DNA from: Candidatus Aerophobota bacterium
GTDB taxonomy: Bacteria; Aerophobota; Aerophobia; Aerophobales; B3-G15
DNA: 19,889 nucleotides
Assembly (NCBI GenBank): GCA_030615365.1
Contig: JAUWZM010000049.1
Location: forward strand, 1-19,889
Reading direction: 5' to 3'
Shown in pieces: positions 7,262 to 15,036 of the stretch (its first letter is position 1; every line of letters starts with the position of its first letter). Made by a program: the position numbers and the translations under genes. Below the pieces are notes generated by a model. That model had not been told where the DNA came from, ran no database searches, and saw only the letters and a program-made list of their open reading frames with translations.

Positions 7262-9490
7262 TTACATCATTGGTTCCATAGATAGAGCAGGATGATTTTT
7301 CTTTCCCAGAAACTCTAAAAGTTCCTCTGAGATAGTAGCATCCTTTTCTGTAGCTATTTTTCCCATAAGCTCAGACTCTTCTATTTCCTTTAATCTTTTT
7401 TCCAATCGTTCCTTTATTTCCTCTTTAAGCTCAGCAGGCATCCAGACCACTCTTTTTGTTCCCCCATCAGCAGAGATAAATTTTTTGCTGGTAATGTAAA
7501 CTTTACCAACCCCTATAAATCCTGGTGTCTGGATTCCTCCTCCTACCTGCCCAGCCATAGTGCTAAAAGTCATCCCTACAGGGGTCATTCCGGTAAACTC
7601 CCGGTTCACAATCATAACTCCATTAGCCTCTGGCAAAATTGCCACAATACACTCGAAACAGCCACAACTCGTCATTGGATCCTCTAACATAGAGTAGGCA
7701 TTGAATTTCTCTAAGTTCCCGTGGGATTTCACTTTGAGATACTCATTGACTCCCTCCCATTGCCCTTTTACAGGATCTAAAGTTTTACCCTTTTTAACAG
7801 GCTCATTGGGTCCATGAGGATTTAACTGATACGATGCTTTGCAGTCAAGCCAGGTATAAGCACCACAAAGACCTAATCTTTCAGGAGTCACAATGCACAC
7901 ATGATCCGGTGCATAGGACTGACATAAAATACAACTATAGTAGGTATCAACATCCTCATCAGTCATCCCGCCTATTCTCTCATCCCTCTGAAAATAAATC
8001 TTCCTTGCCTCTTCAAGAGGTTTCTTCATCTTCTCCTCATCAGTAATAAGTGTAACCTGAACTTTATCTACAATTTTTGAGTACTCCTCATGAATTTTAG
8101 CTATTAGTATTTCTCCAAAGTGTTTCAACCTGAATCCCTTTTGATAAGTTTCTTTACTTATCCTCATCCAGACAATAGCCCTCTGACCCATATGAAATAT
8201 ACCATTGGCACAGGATATAAATTCATGGATCCTGCGCTCAAGAACGCTCTCAAAATCTTCACTGAAATTTCTTCCGGCAACCTCTACCAGAATTCCCAAA
8301 TTCATGGCGCTGCCCTCTTTAACTGAGTCAACATCAGAGCCAATTATATTAATTTTACCATCCTCTACCTCATTCATAGGTTTTCCTCTTAAAAGCTCGA
8401 AAGCCAGACTGCGCTTTCCACCAAATTCAACCTGCATTTGCTCCTTTCTCACTCTCTCTCCTTCAAATCCGGCCCCATAAGGAACGGGAATGGGAACCTC
8501 GGTCACCTTTATCTCAATGCCCCTTACCTCAATAGCTTTACTAACAATCTTATCAAGATAAATATTAGAAACAACATGCTCATAAGTACAGATTCCCGTA
8601 GGAAGAATCTGAGGTATATCAACATCGGATAAAATAGGAAAACCAAAATTAATAGCTCCGGCAGCAGCGGCATATTTTTCATCGGTGAGGAGTTGTCCGC
8701 TACTATTTACCTCAGGATCAGCTCCCAGAGCAAGAACAAAGGCATGAACTCTCTCCTTATTGTAAAGGAGTAATTTTCTACCTATTTCTCTGGCCTTTTC
8801 TGGACCTTCGGGTTTTATCCCTCCAAAGGTGAGGGCAGCTCTGGTAGCAAAATTTATAGCATGAATAGCGGCAGAGGTATCCTTGCCATAGGGAACAAGG
8901 AAAGTATCCCAGTTCATTTCAATTCCTTCTTCGGCAAGTTGTTCAGCCATGCTTCTTCCACCGGTTGAGGAAGCCATAAAAACCAGAATGCTTTTCTCTT
9001 GAAGAGCTCTGGCAAGCTCAACTGCTTGTTCATTAGTAGGAAGAGCTCCTACGCAGGCAGCAAAACCAGGCATTCTCCCATCAACTAACTTTATTCCCTG
9101 CATTCGCAAGATAGCATCATCAGTGAAACCAAGCCAAATTCCTTTAGGCTCATCTCCAGTGAGATATTTCAAGGCTTCGATAATCTCCAGAGCAATCAAA
9201 GTAGCAATTCCCGCATCCAGAGCATTTCCCAGATAGGGAAGCCAAACTCTCTCCCTGACCAATGGAGGGAGAAGAGATTTTGCCTGCTCCAGAGCTTTCT
9301 TAACATCAGCCAAAGTCTTCACCTCCATCCCTAACAAAGCTAAAATTACAGGTAAATAATAAGCGGTATTAGGGAAACCTACCTCCTGTTTTTCACCTTT
9401 TCCCTCGATCAACTCATTTAACTTCTCTTCAGCTTCTTTTACATATTTGTGTGCTCCACGTATTGCTGCTGAAGCTATTATTCTGGACAT
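7262..9490 (-). CDS. acsB: Acetyl-CoA synthase (CODH/ACS alpha subunit)
   Basis: AcsB condenses the methyl group from CFeSP, CO from the CODH tunnel and CoA into acetyl-CoA at cluster A, a [4Fe-4S] bridged to two nickels. It has 742 residues; the family is about 730. All cluster A ligands are present at a constant offset of 14 from Moorella numbering: Cys520, Cys523, Cys532 and Cys542 for the cubane and proximal nickel, and Cys609-Gly610-Cys611 for the distal nickel. The N-terminal domain that forms the CO channel with CODH (about 1-320) is present, so this is the bacterial long form, unlike archaeal CdhC. The ATG at 9490 follows a perfect AGGAGG site. A 173-bp gap separates it from acsA. Confidence 0.97.
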   Translation of the reverse strand: MSRIIASAAIRGAHKYVKEAEEKLNELIEGKGEKQEVGFPNTAYYLPVILALLGMEVKTLADVKKALEQAKSLLPPLVRERVWLPYLGNALDAGIATLIALEIIEALKYLTGDEPKGIWLGFTDDAILRMQGIKLVDGRMPGFAACVGALPTNEQAVELARALQEKSILVFMASSTGGRSMAEQLAEEGIEMNWDTFLVPYGKDTSAAIHAINFATRAALTFGGIKPEGPEKAREIGRKLLLYNKERVHAFVLALGADPEVNSSGQLLTDEKYAAAAGAINFGFPILSDVDIPQILPTGICTYEHVVSNIYLDKIVSKAIEVRGIEIKVTEVPIPVPYGAGFEGERVRKEQMQVEFGGKRSLAFELLRGKPMNEVEDGKINIIGSDVDSVKEGSAMNLGILVEVAGRNFSEDFESVLERRIHEFISCANGIFHMGQRAIVWMRISKETYQKGFRLKHFGEILIAKIHEEYSKIVDKVQVTLITDEEKMKKPLEEARKIYFQRDERIGGMTDEDVDTYYSCILCQSYAPDHVCIVTPERLGLCGAYTWLDCKASYQLNPHGPNEPVKKGKTLDPVKGQWEGVNEYLKVKSHGNLEKFNAYSMLEDPMTSCGCFECIVAILPEANGVMIVNREFTGMTPVGMTFSTMAGQVGGGIQTPGFIGVGKVYITSKKFISADGGTKRVVWMPAELKEEIKERLEKRLKEIEESELMGKIATEKDATISEELLEFLGKKNHPALSMEPMM

Positions 9491-9507
9491 TGATAACCTC
9501 CTTAAGA

Positions 9508-9663
9508 TTATCGCAATGTAATAAGACTACTCTTATGTGTTGCTTGGTGAAGCTTATTGATGAGAGTATCTTTTCTACAATCAAGGCAAAGCTCTAAAAG
9601 GTCCTTTATATTTGCCAGGTCTTGTTTCTTTTTTATTTTAAAATTTTGTTTTTTCCTGATTAT
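9508..9663 (-). other. Intergenic acsA-acsB region with open in-frame stretch and hairpins
   Basis: After the acsA stop the same frame stays open for about 51 codons to a TAA at 9508-9510, with protein-like composition (for example DLANIKDLLELCLDC) but no ATG, GTG or TTG start placed behind a ribosome site. I therefore do not call a gene. The region also holds a 6-bp hairpin with CTAC loop at 9521-9536 and a dyad AAAGG-T-CCTTT at 9597-9607. No -35/-10 pair stood out. Confidence 0.3.
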
Positions 9664-11574
9664 TTACTCTTTTGCATACATCAAAGGTTTAAGTTTCAAA
9701 GTCTCCCTTTTCTTGTCTATGTGTTCTATCATAAGATGGGCTGCCTTTATAGGATCAGCCTCAAAGGCAAACTTTGCCCCAAAGATGTTTTCTATATCGC
9801 TACACAGAAAATTAGTCACATTTTCGCTACCTAAAACCGGAAAAGGAATTCCAAGTGCAGTAAACACGCCAGAGGCAACAAAATAACATCCTATGGATAC
9901 AGCCTTTTCACTCATCCACTCCGGTGCCGCTCCTGCAACTGGAAGATCGCTTATATCCTCTCCCAATCCCCCTTCAAGAACTACATTGGTAAGAGCTATT
10001 AAAATCCTGCTGTTGTCAACACAGGAGCCAACATGAAGAACTGGCGGAATCCCTACTGTCTCACATATCTCCTGAAGACCTTTTCCTGCATATTCAAAAG
10101 CAGCCTCTGGTTTTAGCAATCCTGCCTCAGCATCAGCAATAGCTGAACATCCAGTTACAACTACCAGAACATCATTTTTAATTAACTCTTTCGCCATCTC
10201 TATGTGACCAAAGTTATGTGTAATCTTAGGGTTGTTACATCCTACCACTCCTGCTAAACCTCTGAGTCTTCCCTGGATTATCGCATCATTTAAAGGTCTG
10301 TAGGTAGCACGATAGGTCCCCCCAAGAAAGCTATACACATTCTCCGCACTAAATCCAGCCACCAAATCCTGGTTTTCATCAGGAATTTGAATACTATTAC
10401 CATTTCTATTGGAAAAATTTTCAATAGCCATTTTAATTATACGTTTAGCTATTTCATAAGCCTCTTCTTCCTTAAATTCGATATGAGTAACACCAGGTGC
10501 TTTATTTTTGGGAGAAGTTGTTATCAGTTTAGTGTGAAAGGCACTGGCTACACTGGATAGAGAAGGCATTATACACTGGACATCCACCATCATCAAATCT
10601 ACTGCCCCTGTAAGAATGGCAAGTTCTTGTTGCAGGAAATTCCCCGCTACTGGAATTCCATGACGCATTAAAATCTCATTTGCTGTGCAACACATACCTA
10701 CAAGATTCACTCCTTTTGCTCCCTTTTTTTTAGCAAGTTCAACAATTTCAGGATCTCTCACCACATCTACTACTACATCAGATAGAGTTGGTTCATGACC
10801 ATGAACTACCACATTAACCTCATCTGGAGAAAGAGTACCTAAATTTGATCTTGCTAATATAGGATCAGGAGCTTTAAATAGGACATCAGAAAGGTCAGTA
10901 GCAACCATAGACCCACCCCATCCATCAGATAGAGCGGTCCTGAAGCCATGCATTAGGATATTTTTATAATCATTGTCAACTCCCATGTGGGTTCGGTGCA
11001 TAGTTTCTACAATTTCTCGATCTATTCCCCGTGGCATAACTCCCAGCTCTTTCCACAATTTATACCTTTTCTCAGGTGCCCTGCGAGGAACCCTTAACTC
11101 ACCATGTTGACGACCAAACTCAGCGAAAATTTTCTCGGCAAGTTCTCTGGCAACATCCTCTTTTGCCCTTCCATTAATCTCAATCCCATACTCGCGGGCC
11201 AAAGCGTTTAGTTTTATCTCATCCTTCACTCCATAGGCATCTGCTTTTCCCTGAGCTGCTAACATCAAGGCATGGGTAATATCTCTTCCATGATCAGAAT
11301 GAGCTGCTGCCCCTCCGGCAATCATTCGAATAAAGTTTCTGGCAACAATAGTATCTGCCGATGCTCCACACACCCCGTACTTGTTTTTCTTAGAAATCCG
11401 GCAGGGGCCCATGCTACACAAACGGCAACATACTCCCAATCTCCCAAACTTGCACTGGGGCTGCATAGTTTCATAGCGATCCCAGATCGTAGAGATATTC
11501 TCTTTTTCTGCTTTTTCCAACATATGCTGGCTTGCCTTATCAACAGTTCTTTTTTCTATTTTACCCTCATCCAT
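9664..11574 (-). CDS. acsA: Anaerobic Ni-Fe carbon monoxide dehydrogenase catalytic subunit
   Basis: AcsA/CooS interconverts CO2 and CO at the NiFe4S4 C-cluster and passes CO to AcsB through an internal tunnel. It has 636 residues. N-terminal cysteines supply clusters D and B: Cys41, Cys49, Cys50, Cys53, Cys58 and Cys69 (GVCCRLCSMGPC then GVCG). C-cluster ligands are present: the HGHEP motif at 258-262, Cys295/Cys296 (GMCCTANE), Cys334 (DVQC), Cys446 (GCNNPK), Cys476 (TGCSAIA) and Cys518 (GSCVDNS), close to the positions in Carboxydothermus CODH-II. The bifunctional CODH/ACS role is inferred from position between cooC and acsB. It starts 5 nt after cooC with an AGGAG site inside the end of cooC. 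No catalytic residue is visibly missing. Confidence 0.96.
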   Translation of the reverse strand: MDEGKIEKRTVDKASQHMLEKAEKENISTIWDRYETMQPQCKFGRLGVCCRLCSMGPCRISKKNKYGVCGASADTIVARNFIRMIAGGAAAHSDHGRDITHALMLAAQGKADAYGVKDEIKLNALAREYGIEINGRAKEDVARELAEKIFAEFGRQHGELRVPRRAPEKRYKLWKELGVMPRGIDREIVETMHRTHMGVDNDYKNILMHGFRTALSDGWGGSMVATDLSDVLFKAPDPILARSNLGTLSPDEVNVVVHGHEPTLSDVVVDVVRDPEIVELAKKKGAKGVNLVGMCCTANEILMRHGIPVAGNFLQQELAILTGAVDLMMVDVQCIMPSLSSVASAFHTKLITTSPKNKAPGVTHIEFKEEEAYEIAKRIIKMAIENFSNRNGNSIQIPDENQDLVAGFSAENVYSFLGGTYRATYRPLNDAIIQGRLRGLAGVVGCNNPKITHNFGHIEMAKELIKNDVLVVVTGCSAIADAEAGLLKPEAAFEYAGKGLQEICETVGIPPVLHVGSCVDNSRILIALTNVVLEGGLGEDISDLPVAGAAPEWMSEKAVSIGCYFVASGVFTALGIPFPVLGSENVTNFLCSDIENIFGAKFAFEADPIKAAHLMIEHIDKKRETLKLKPLMYAKE

Positions 11575-11579
11575 AATCC

Positions 11580-12344
11580 TTACTCCTGAGTTAAATTTTT
11601 AACCATAGCTTCTATTTCTCCCCTGAATCTTTCTTCCCTCTCCCAGAGAGAAAAACCGCTAATGTCCGCCTCAATAATAGCTTCATCAAAACTTATAAAT
11701 CCAAGAAAATGAAAACCGGACATATTAGATAAAAGATAATTTCTATCCTTTTCTCCTCTTATCTTATTCCCAACTGTAGATAATTTTAGTATTCCTATCT
11801 GGGATGCAAGCTCCCTGATACGAAAGGCTGTCTCAATACTCTTTTTACCTGGCTCAACCACCACAATTAACTCATCAACCGCTTTCGCTGTTCCCCGTCC
11901 CAGATGCTCTATGCCCGCCTCCATATCCAGAACTACCACCTCATCTCTTTCTACCAGGAGATGAGAGAGCAGCGCTTTTAAAAAGGCATTCTCGGGACAG
12001 GTACACCCCATTCCGCCCCCTCTTGCTATTCCCATGACAGCAAGCTTTATTCCATCATGCTCTACAAAGTACTTATCTGGAATATCATTAACCCTGGGAT
12101 TTAGCTTGAAATAAGGAGAAATGCTACCAGGTTTGGCTCCAGTTCTTTCTTCAATTAATTTTTTCATCTTAATCAGGGGAGTAATATTGGATGGGTTTGG
12201 GAAGGAAAGAGTCAAAGCAAGGTTAGTGTCAGGATCAGCATCAATAGCAAAAACTAACCTACCCTTTACTGCAAAATATTTAATAATACCTGCAGCAATG
12301 GTGGTTTTACCCACACCTCCCTTTCCGGTGACCGCGATCTTCAC
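11580..12344 (-). CDS. cooC: CO dehydrogenase nickel-insertion ATPase CooC
   Basis: CooC is a dimeric MinD-type ATPase that binds Ni(II) and supplies it to the C-cluster of CODH. It has 254 residues: the deviant Walker A GKGGVGKTT lies at 7-15, AIDADPDTNLALTL follows near 33-46, the nickel-binding CXC is Cys114-Thr-Cys116 (GCTCPEN), and VVLDMEAGIEHLGRG forms the Walker B region. The start codon is GTG at 12344; AAGGA lies about 10 nt upstream, somewhat far, and no better in-frame start is seen. It is the first gene of the acs operon, directly upstream of its presumed client acsA. Confidence 0.94.
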   Translation of the reverse strand: MKIAVTGKGGVGKTTIAAGIIKYFAVKGRLVFAIDADPDTNLALTLSFPNPSNITPLIKMKKLIEERTGAKPGSISPYFKLNPRVNDIPDKYFVEHDGIKLAVMGIARGGGMGCTCPENAFLKALLSHLLVERDEVVVLDMEAGIEHLGRGTAKAVDELIVVVEPGKKSIETAFRIRELASQIGILKLSTVGNKIRGEKDRNYLLSNMSGFHFLGFISFDEAIIEADISGFSLWEREERFRGEIEAMVKNLTQE

Positions 12345-12423
12345 TTATTAAGAATCCTTAGATAGCTATTGGGCACTTGTTTATGGACTGCCATTCCTTC
12401 CTATGTGAAACAAATAATTGTAT

Positions 12424-12451
12424 ATTATACCTACAAAATTTTTTGTGTCAA
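12424..12451 (-). promoter_or_regulatory. Near-consensus sigma70-type promoter for the acs operon
   Basis: Read on the minus strand, TTGACA (12451-12446) and TATAAT (12429-12424) are separated by 16 bp, both perfect hexamers. Predicted transcription start is near 12417, leaving a leader of about 70 nt before the cooC GTG. It is the only strong promoter I see upstream of the nine-gene operon. Confidence 0.75.
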
Positions 12452-12482
12452 ATTTACGAATCAAATCATAAAATTTCTGACA
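12433..12482. promoter_or_regulatory. Palindromes overlapping and upstream of the acs promoter (candidate operator)
   Basis: The promoter spacer contains ACAAAA-TT-TTTTGT (12433-12446). A second, wider inverted repeat has half sites TGTCA (12446-12450, covering the -35) and TGACA (12478-12482), with AAATTT next to each. Either could bind a dimeric regulator. A/T richness makes chance occurrence possible, so this is a candidate only. Confidence 0.35.
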
Positions 12483-12502
12483 TTACCTGAGGGAAAGCAC
12501 TG

Positions 12503-13081
12503 TTATTCAATATTTGCATGCCTTGAATCTATTTGCCTGGGAGTTTTTCCTGTTATTTCTGTTAGTTTACAGACTAACCCATAAAAGAAAAGATAGATAT
12601 TTAATCCAAAAAGAGCACCAGACATATTGGAATGCTCCTCATCACCAAGCAAAGAAAAATGAACAAAATTTAGGTTTTTCGATTTAGCTCTGATAACTAC
12701 ACTATGGTCGGCTAGTTTGCTTAGGGTAGAATCAGGAAAGGAAGTAATAGCTATAATTCTACCATCAAACCCTTTTGCTTTCTGGCAAAGAGTTACGATT
12801 GTTGATGTTTCTCCAGAATAAGAAATAGCTACCATAACATCTCCTGAGTGTAAAGCTGGGATAGTTACATCTCCCACTGCATAACAGTTAAATCCAAGAT
12901 GGGTAAGTTTCATAGCAAAAATCTTCCCTATTAAGCCAGAATGCCCCACCCCCAGCACAAATATTTTATTTGCCTTGAGGAGAATATCAACCATTCCCTT
13001 TATATCTCTTTCATTCACCTGTTCAATGCTCCAGATTGCATTTTGAAGCATCTCGTTCGCTACTTTTTTAACCTTTTCCAT
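12503..13081 (-). CDS. SIS-domain sugar-phosphate isomerase, 6-phospho-3-hexuloisomerase-like
   Basis: A 192-residue single SIS domain. GVGHSGLIGKIFAMKLTHLG near residues 40-59 and ISYSGETSTIV near 91-101 are the sugar-phosphate binding loops, and the C-terminal RHANIE closely matches the conserved RHANLE-like end of 6-phospho-3-hexuloisomerase (HxlB/PHI). PHI converts 3-hexulose-6-phosphate to fructose-6-phosphate. The segment HSNMSGALFG lies where PHI proteins, as I recall, have a PLGTxFE motif, so the substrate may differ. No hexulose-phosphate synthase partner is present. It has its own promoter upstream and lies 158 bp before cooC. The ATG at 13081 has AAGGAG only at an unusually long distance (about 20 nt), so the start is less certain. 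Confidence 0.8.
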   Translation of the reverse strand: MEKVKKVANEMLQNAIWSIEQVNERDIKGMVDILLKANKIFVLGVGHSGLIGKIFAMKLTHLGFNCYAVGDVTIPALHSGDVMVAISYSGETSTIVTLCQKAKGFDGRIIAITSFPDSTLSKLADHSVVIRAKSKNLNFVHFSLLGDEEHSNMSGALFGLNIYLFFYGLVCKLTEITGKTPRQIDSRHANIE

Positions 13082-13165
13082 GTGGTAGTGTAAAATCTCT
13101 TCTCCTTACATTTTTAATCTATTTCAATTCACCAAAATTCCAAATAACCCATTTGTCAATCAATT

Positions 13166-13215
13166 TGTAGTGGCAAGGTAAACTTTGCGATGGTCAAGCA
13201 AACTTGACCACTACA
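13166..13215. repeat. 50-bp palindromic element with two inner hairpins
   Basis: The outer arms TGTAGTGG (13166-13173) and CCACTACA (13208-13215) are exact complements. Inside are GCAAGG-TAAA-CTTTGC (13173-13188, one G-T pair) and the perfect GGTCAAG-CAAA-CTTGACC (13192-13209). The layout resembles a small dispersed palindromic element (REP or MITE-like). It lies in the predicted leader of the SIS gene, so it would also be a strong RNA structure there. Confidence 0.65.
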
Positions 13216-13309
13216 CTACAGTTTAAAATGGGAAGAAAAAACATATATCTTCTGCAATGTTACTCATCCAGAAAAGCTCTCATTCTATTTATATTTTATT
13301 ACTGAGCAA

Positions 13310-13338
13310 ATTCTACCGCAGAAGAAAATTTTTGTCAA
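13310..13338 (-). promoter_or_regulatory. Strong sigma70-type promoter upstream of the SIS gene
   Basis: On the minus strand TTGACA (13338-13333) is 17 bp from TAGAAT (13315-13310). The start would be near 13303, giving a leader of about 220 nt that contains the palindromic element at 13166-13215. No intrinsic terminator for argS is visible before it. Confidence 0.65.
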
Positions 13339-13350
13339 AGTGAGATAAAA

Positions 13351-15027
13351 TTACATCTTGGCCGGAGCAGAAATTCCTAATATGCTGAGCACATCAGCTA
13401 TCACAATTCTTACTGCTTCTATGAAAACAAGACGGGCATTGGTAAGCTCTTTATTTTTGGAAATTATCCGGTGCCGAGTATAAAAGTAGTGAAAAAGGGA
13501 AGCTAATTCTTCCAGATACACAGCTAAATGGTGAGGTTCTAAGCTATTAGCAGATTCTCTTACACAATCAGGTAAAAGGGCAAGATAACTCATTATATCT
13601 CTTTCCTCAGGGGCAGTTAATAAATTTAAATTCACCTCTTCAGGGTCCTTTAACAGTATCCCCATTTCTTTCGCTTTTTCCAAAATACTACAAATCCGAG
13701 CATGGGCATATTGAATATAAAAAACAGGATTCTCTGGTGTTTGCTTTTTAGCTAATTCCAGATCGAAATCAAGATGAGAATCAGCAGTTCTTGAAATAAA
13801 GAAAAAGCGGGCAGCATCTTTGCCTACCTCTTGAAAAACCTCTCTTAAAGCAATAAATTCTCCCTTTCGGGTAGAAGCAGAGATTCTCTTTTCTCCTTTC
13901 TTTAAGGCAACTAACTGATAAATAATCATCTCAAAAGCTTCGGGAGCATAACCCAAAACCTCAGCAGCCGCTTTCATTCGAGGGACATATCCAATATGAT
14001 CGGCTCCCCAGATATCAATAACTCTGCAGAATCCTCTTTTCAACTTATTTCTATGATAGGCGATATCGTTCGCAAAATAAGTGTAATCCCCATTTCTTCT
14101 TCTTAAGACACGATCCTGATTTTCCTTTAAAATTAAAGATGTTTTAAACCACAGGGCTCCTTCTCTTTCGTAGAGGAAATCTTTCTCTTTGAGAAAAGAA
14201 ATAGTGTTTTCAAGCTCATTATTTTGATATAAAGTAGATTCAAAGAACCAGTGATCAAATTTTACGCCAAATTCATCAAGGTCCTCTCTGATTATTTTCA
14301 AGATTTTATTCATTGCAAATTCAGCTAAAATAGAAATTATTTTACTCTCATCCTTAATGTTTCTTATTTTCTCCCCCAGTTCCTCTTGAGCCTTTTTGGC
14401 TACAGAAATTAAATAATCTCCTCTATATCCATCCTCGGGGAAAGGAACCTGTTTTCCCTCCAGTTCTTGCATCCTGACCCTCAGAGAATACGCCAATCGT
14501 CTAATTTGGCCCCCCATATCATTTACATAATACTCCTTCTTCACCTGATATCCAATCTTAGACAGGGTATTCACTAAACTATCGCCAAAAGCAGCTGCCC
14601 TGCCATGACCTATATGCAAAGGACCTGTGGGATTAGCTGAGATAAACTCCACCTGAACTAATTTATTCTTCCCTTCTGAGAACTGAGTAAAATCTTCCCT
14701 TTCAGTGATTATTTTTTTAATGGTCTCTTTCAGATAGGAAGGTGAAAAAAAGAAATTTATAAATCCGGGAGGGATAAATTCCACGCGAGAAAAAAAACTG
14801 CTTTCCTTGAGAAAGGCAACTAAAGCTTTTCCTATTTTTAGGGGAGATTTTCCGTTTATCTGAGATAAGGAAAAGGGGAGATTTGTGGATAGGTCTCCCC
14901 ATTCCCTCTTTTTAGGTCGAGTAATAATTATGGGAGGCAGCGGATGAGAAGAAAAACCTTCTTTCTCAATCTGAGAAGATCCTCGTCGAAGACTGTCTTC
15001 AATAAGTTTCTTTGCTGAGTTATTCAT
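13351..15027 (-). CDS. argS: Arginyl-tRNA synthetase
   Basis: ArgS charges tRNA-Arg with arginine. It is a 558-residue class I synthetase with an N-terminal Add-1 domain (about 1-110), the catalytic fold with SANPTGPLHIGHGRAA (HIGH at 138-141), VNDMGGQI near 168, WGADHIGYVPRM near 340, and the KMSKS-equivalent loop RISASTRKGEF near 381-391. The C-terminal anticodon-binding domain opens with QYAHARICSI near 439 and the protein ends with LGISAPAKM, the usual terminus. It starts 9 nt after htrA, so the two are likely cotranscribed. A tRNA-Arg gene lies about 2.7 kb upstream on the same strand. Confidence 0.97.
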   Translation of the reverse strand: MNNSAKKLIEDSLRRGSSQIEKEGFSSHPLPPIIITRPKKREWGDLSTNLPFSLSQINGKSPLKIGKALVAFLKESSFFSRVEFIPPGFINFFFSPSYLKETIKKIITEREDFTQFSEGKNKLVQVEFISANPTGPLHIGHGRAAAFGDSLVNTLSKIGYQVKKEYYVNDMGGQIRRLAYSLRVRMQELEGKQVPFPEDGYRGDYLISVAKKAQEELGEKIRNIKDESKIISILAEFAMNKILKIIREDLDEFGVKFDHWFFESTLYQNNELENTISFLKEKDFLYEREGALWFKTSLILKENQDRVLRRRNGDYTYFANDIAYHRNKLKRGFCRVIDIWGADHIGYVPRMKAAAEVLGYAPEAFEMIIYQLVALKKGEKRISASTRKGEFIALREVFQEVGKDAARFFFISRTADSHLDFDLELAKKQTPENPVFYIQYAHARICSILEKAKEMGILLKDPEEVNLNLLTAPEERDIMSYLALLPDCVRESANSLEPHHLAVYLEELASLFHYFYTRHRIISKNKELTNARLVFIEAVRIVIADVLSILGISAPAKM

Positions 15028-15036
15028 ATCTTCACT

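Noticed and set aside
9557..9886. 109-residue plus-strand ORF at the acsA 3' end
   Set aside because: More than half is antisense to acsA; the composition is Phe/Ser-rich and there is no supporting ribosome site or promoter.
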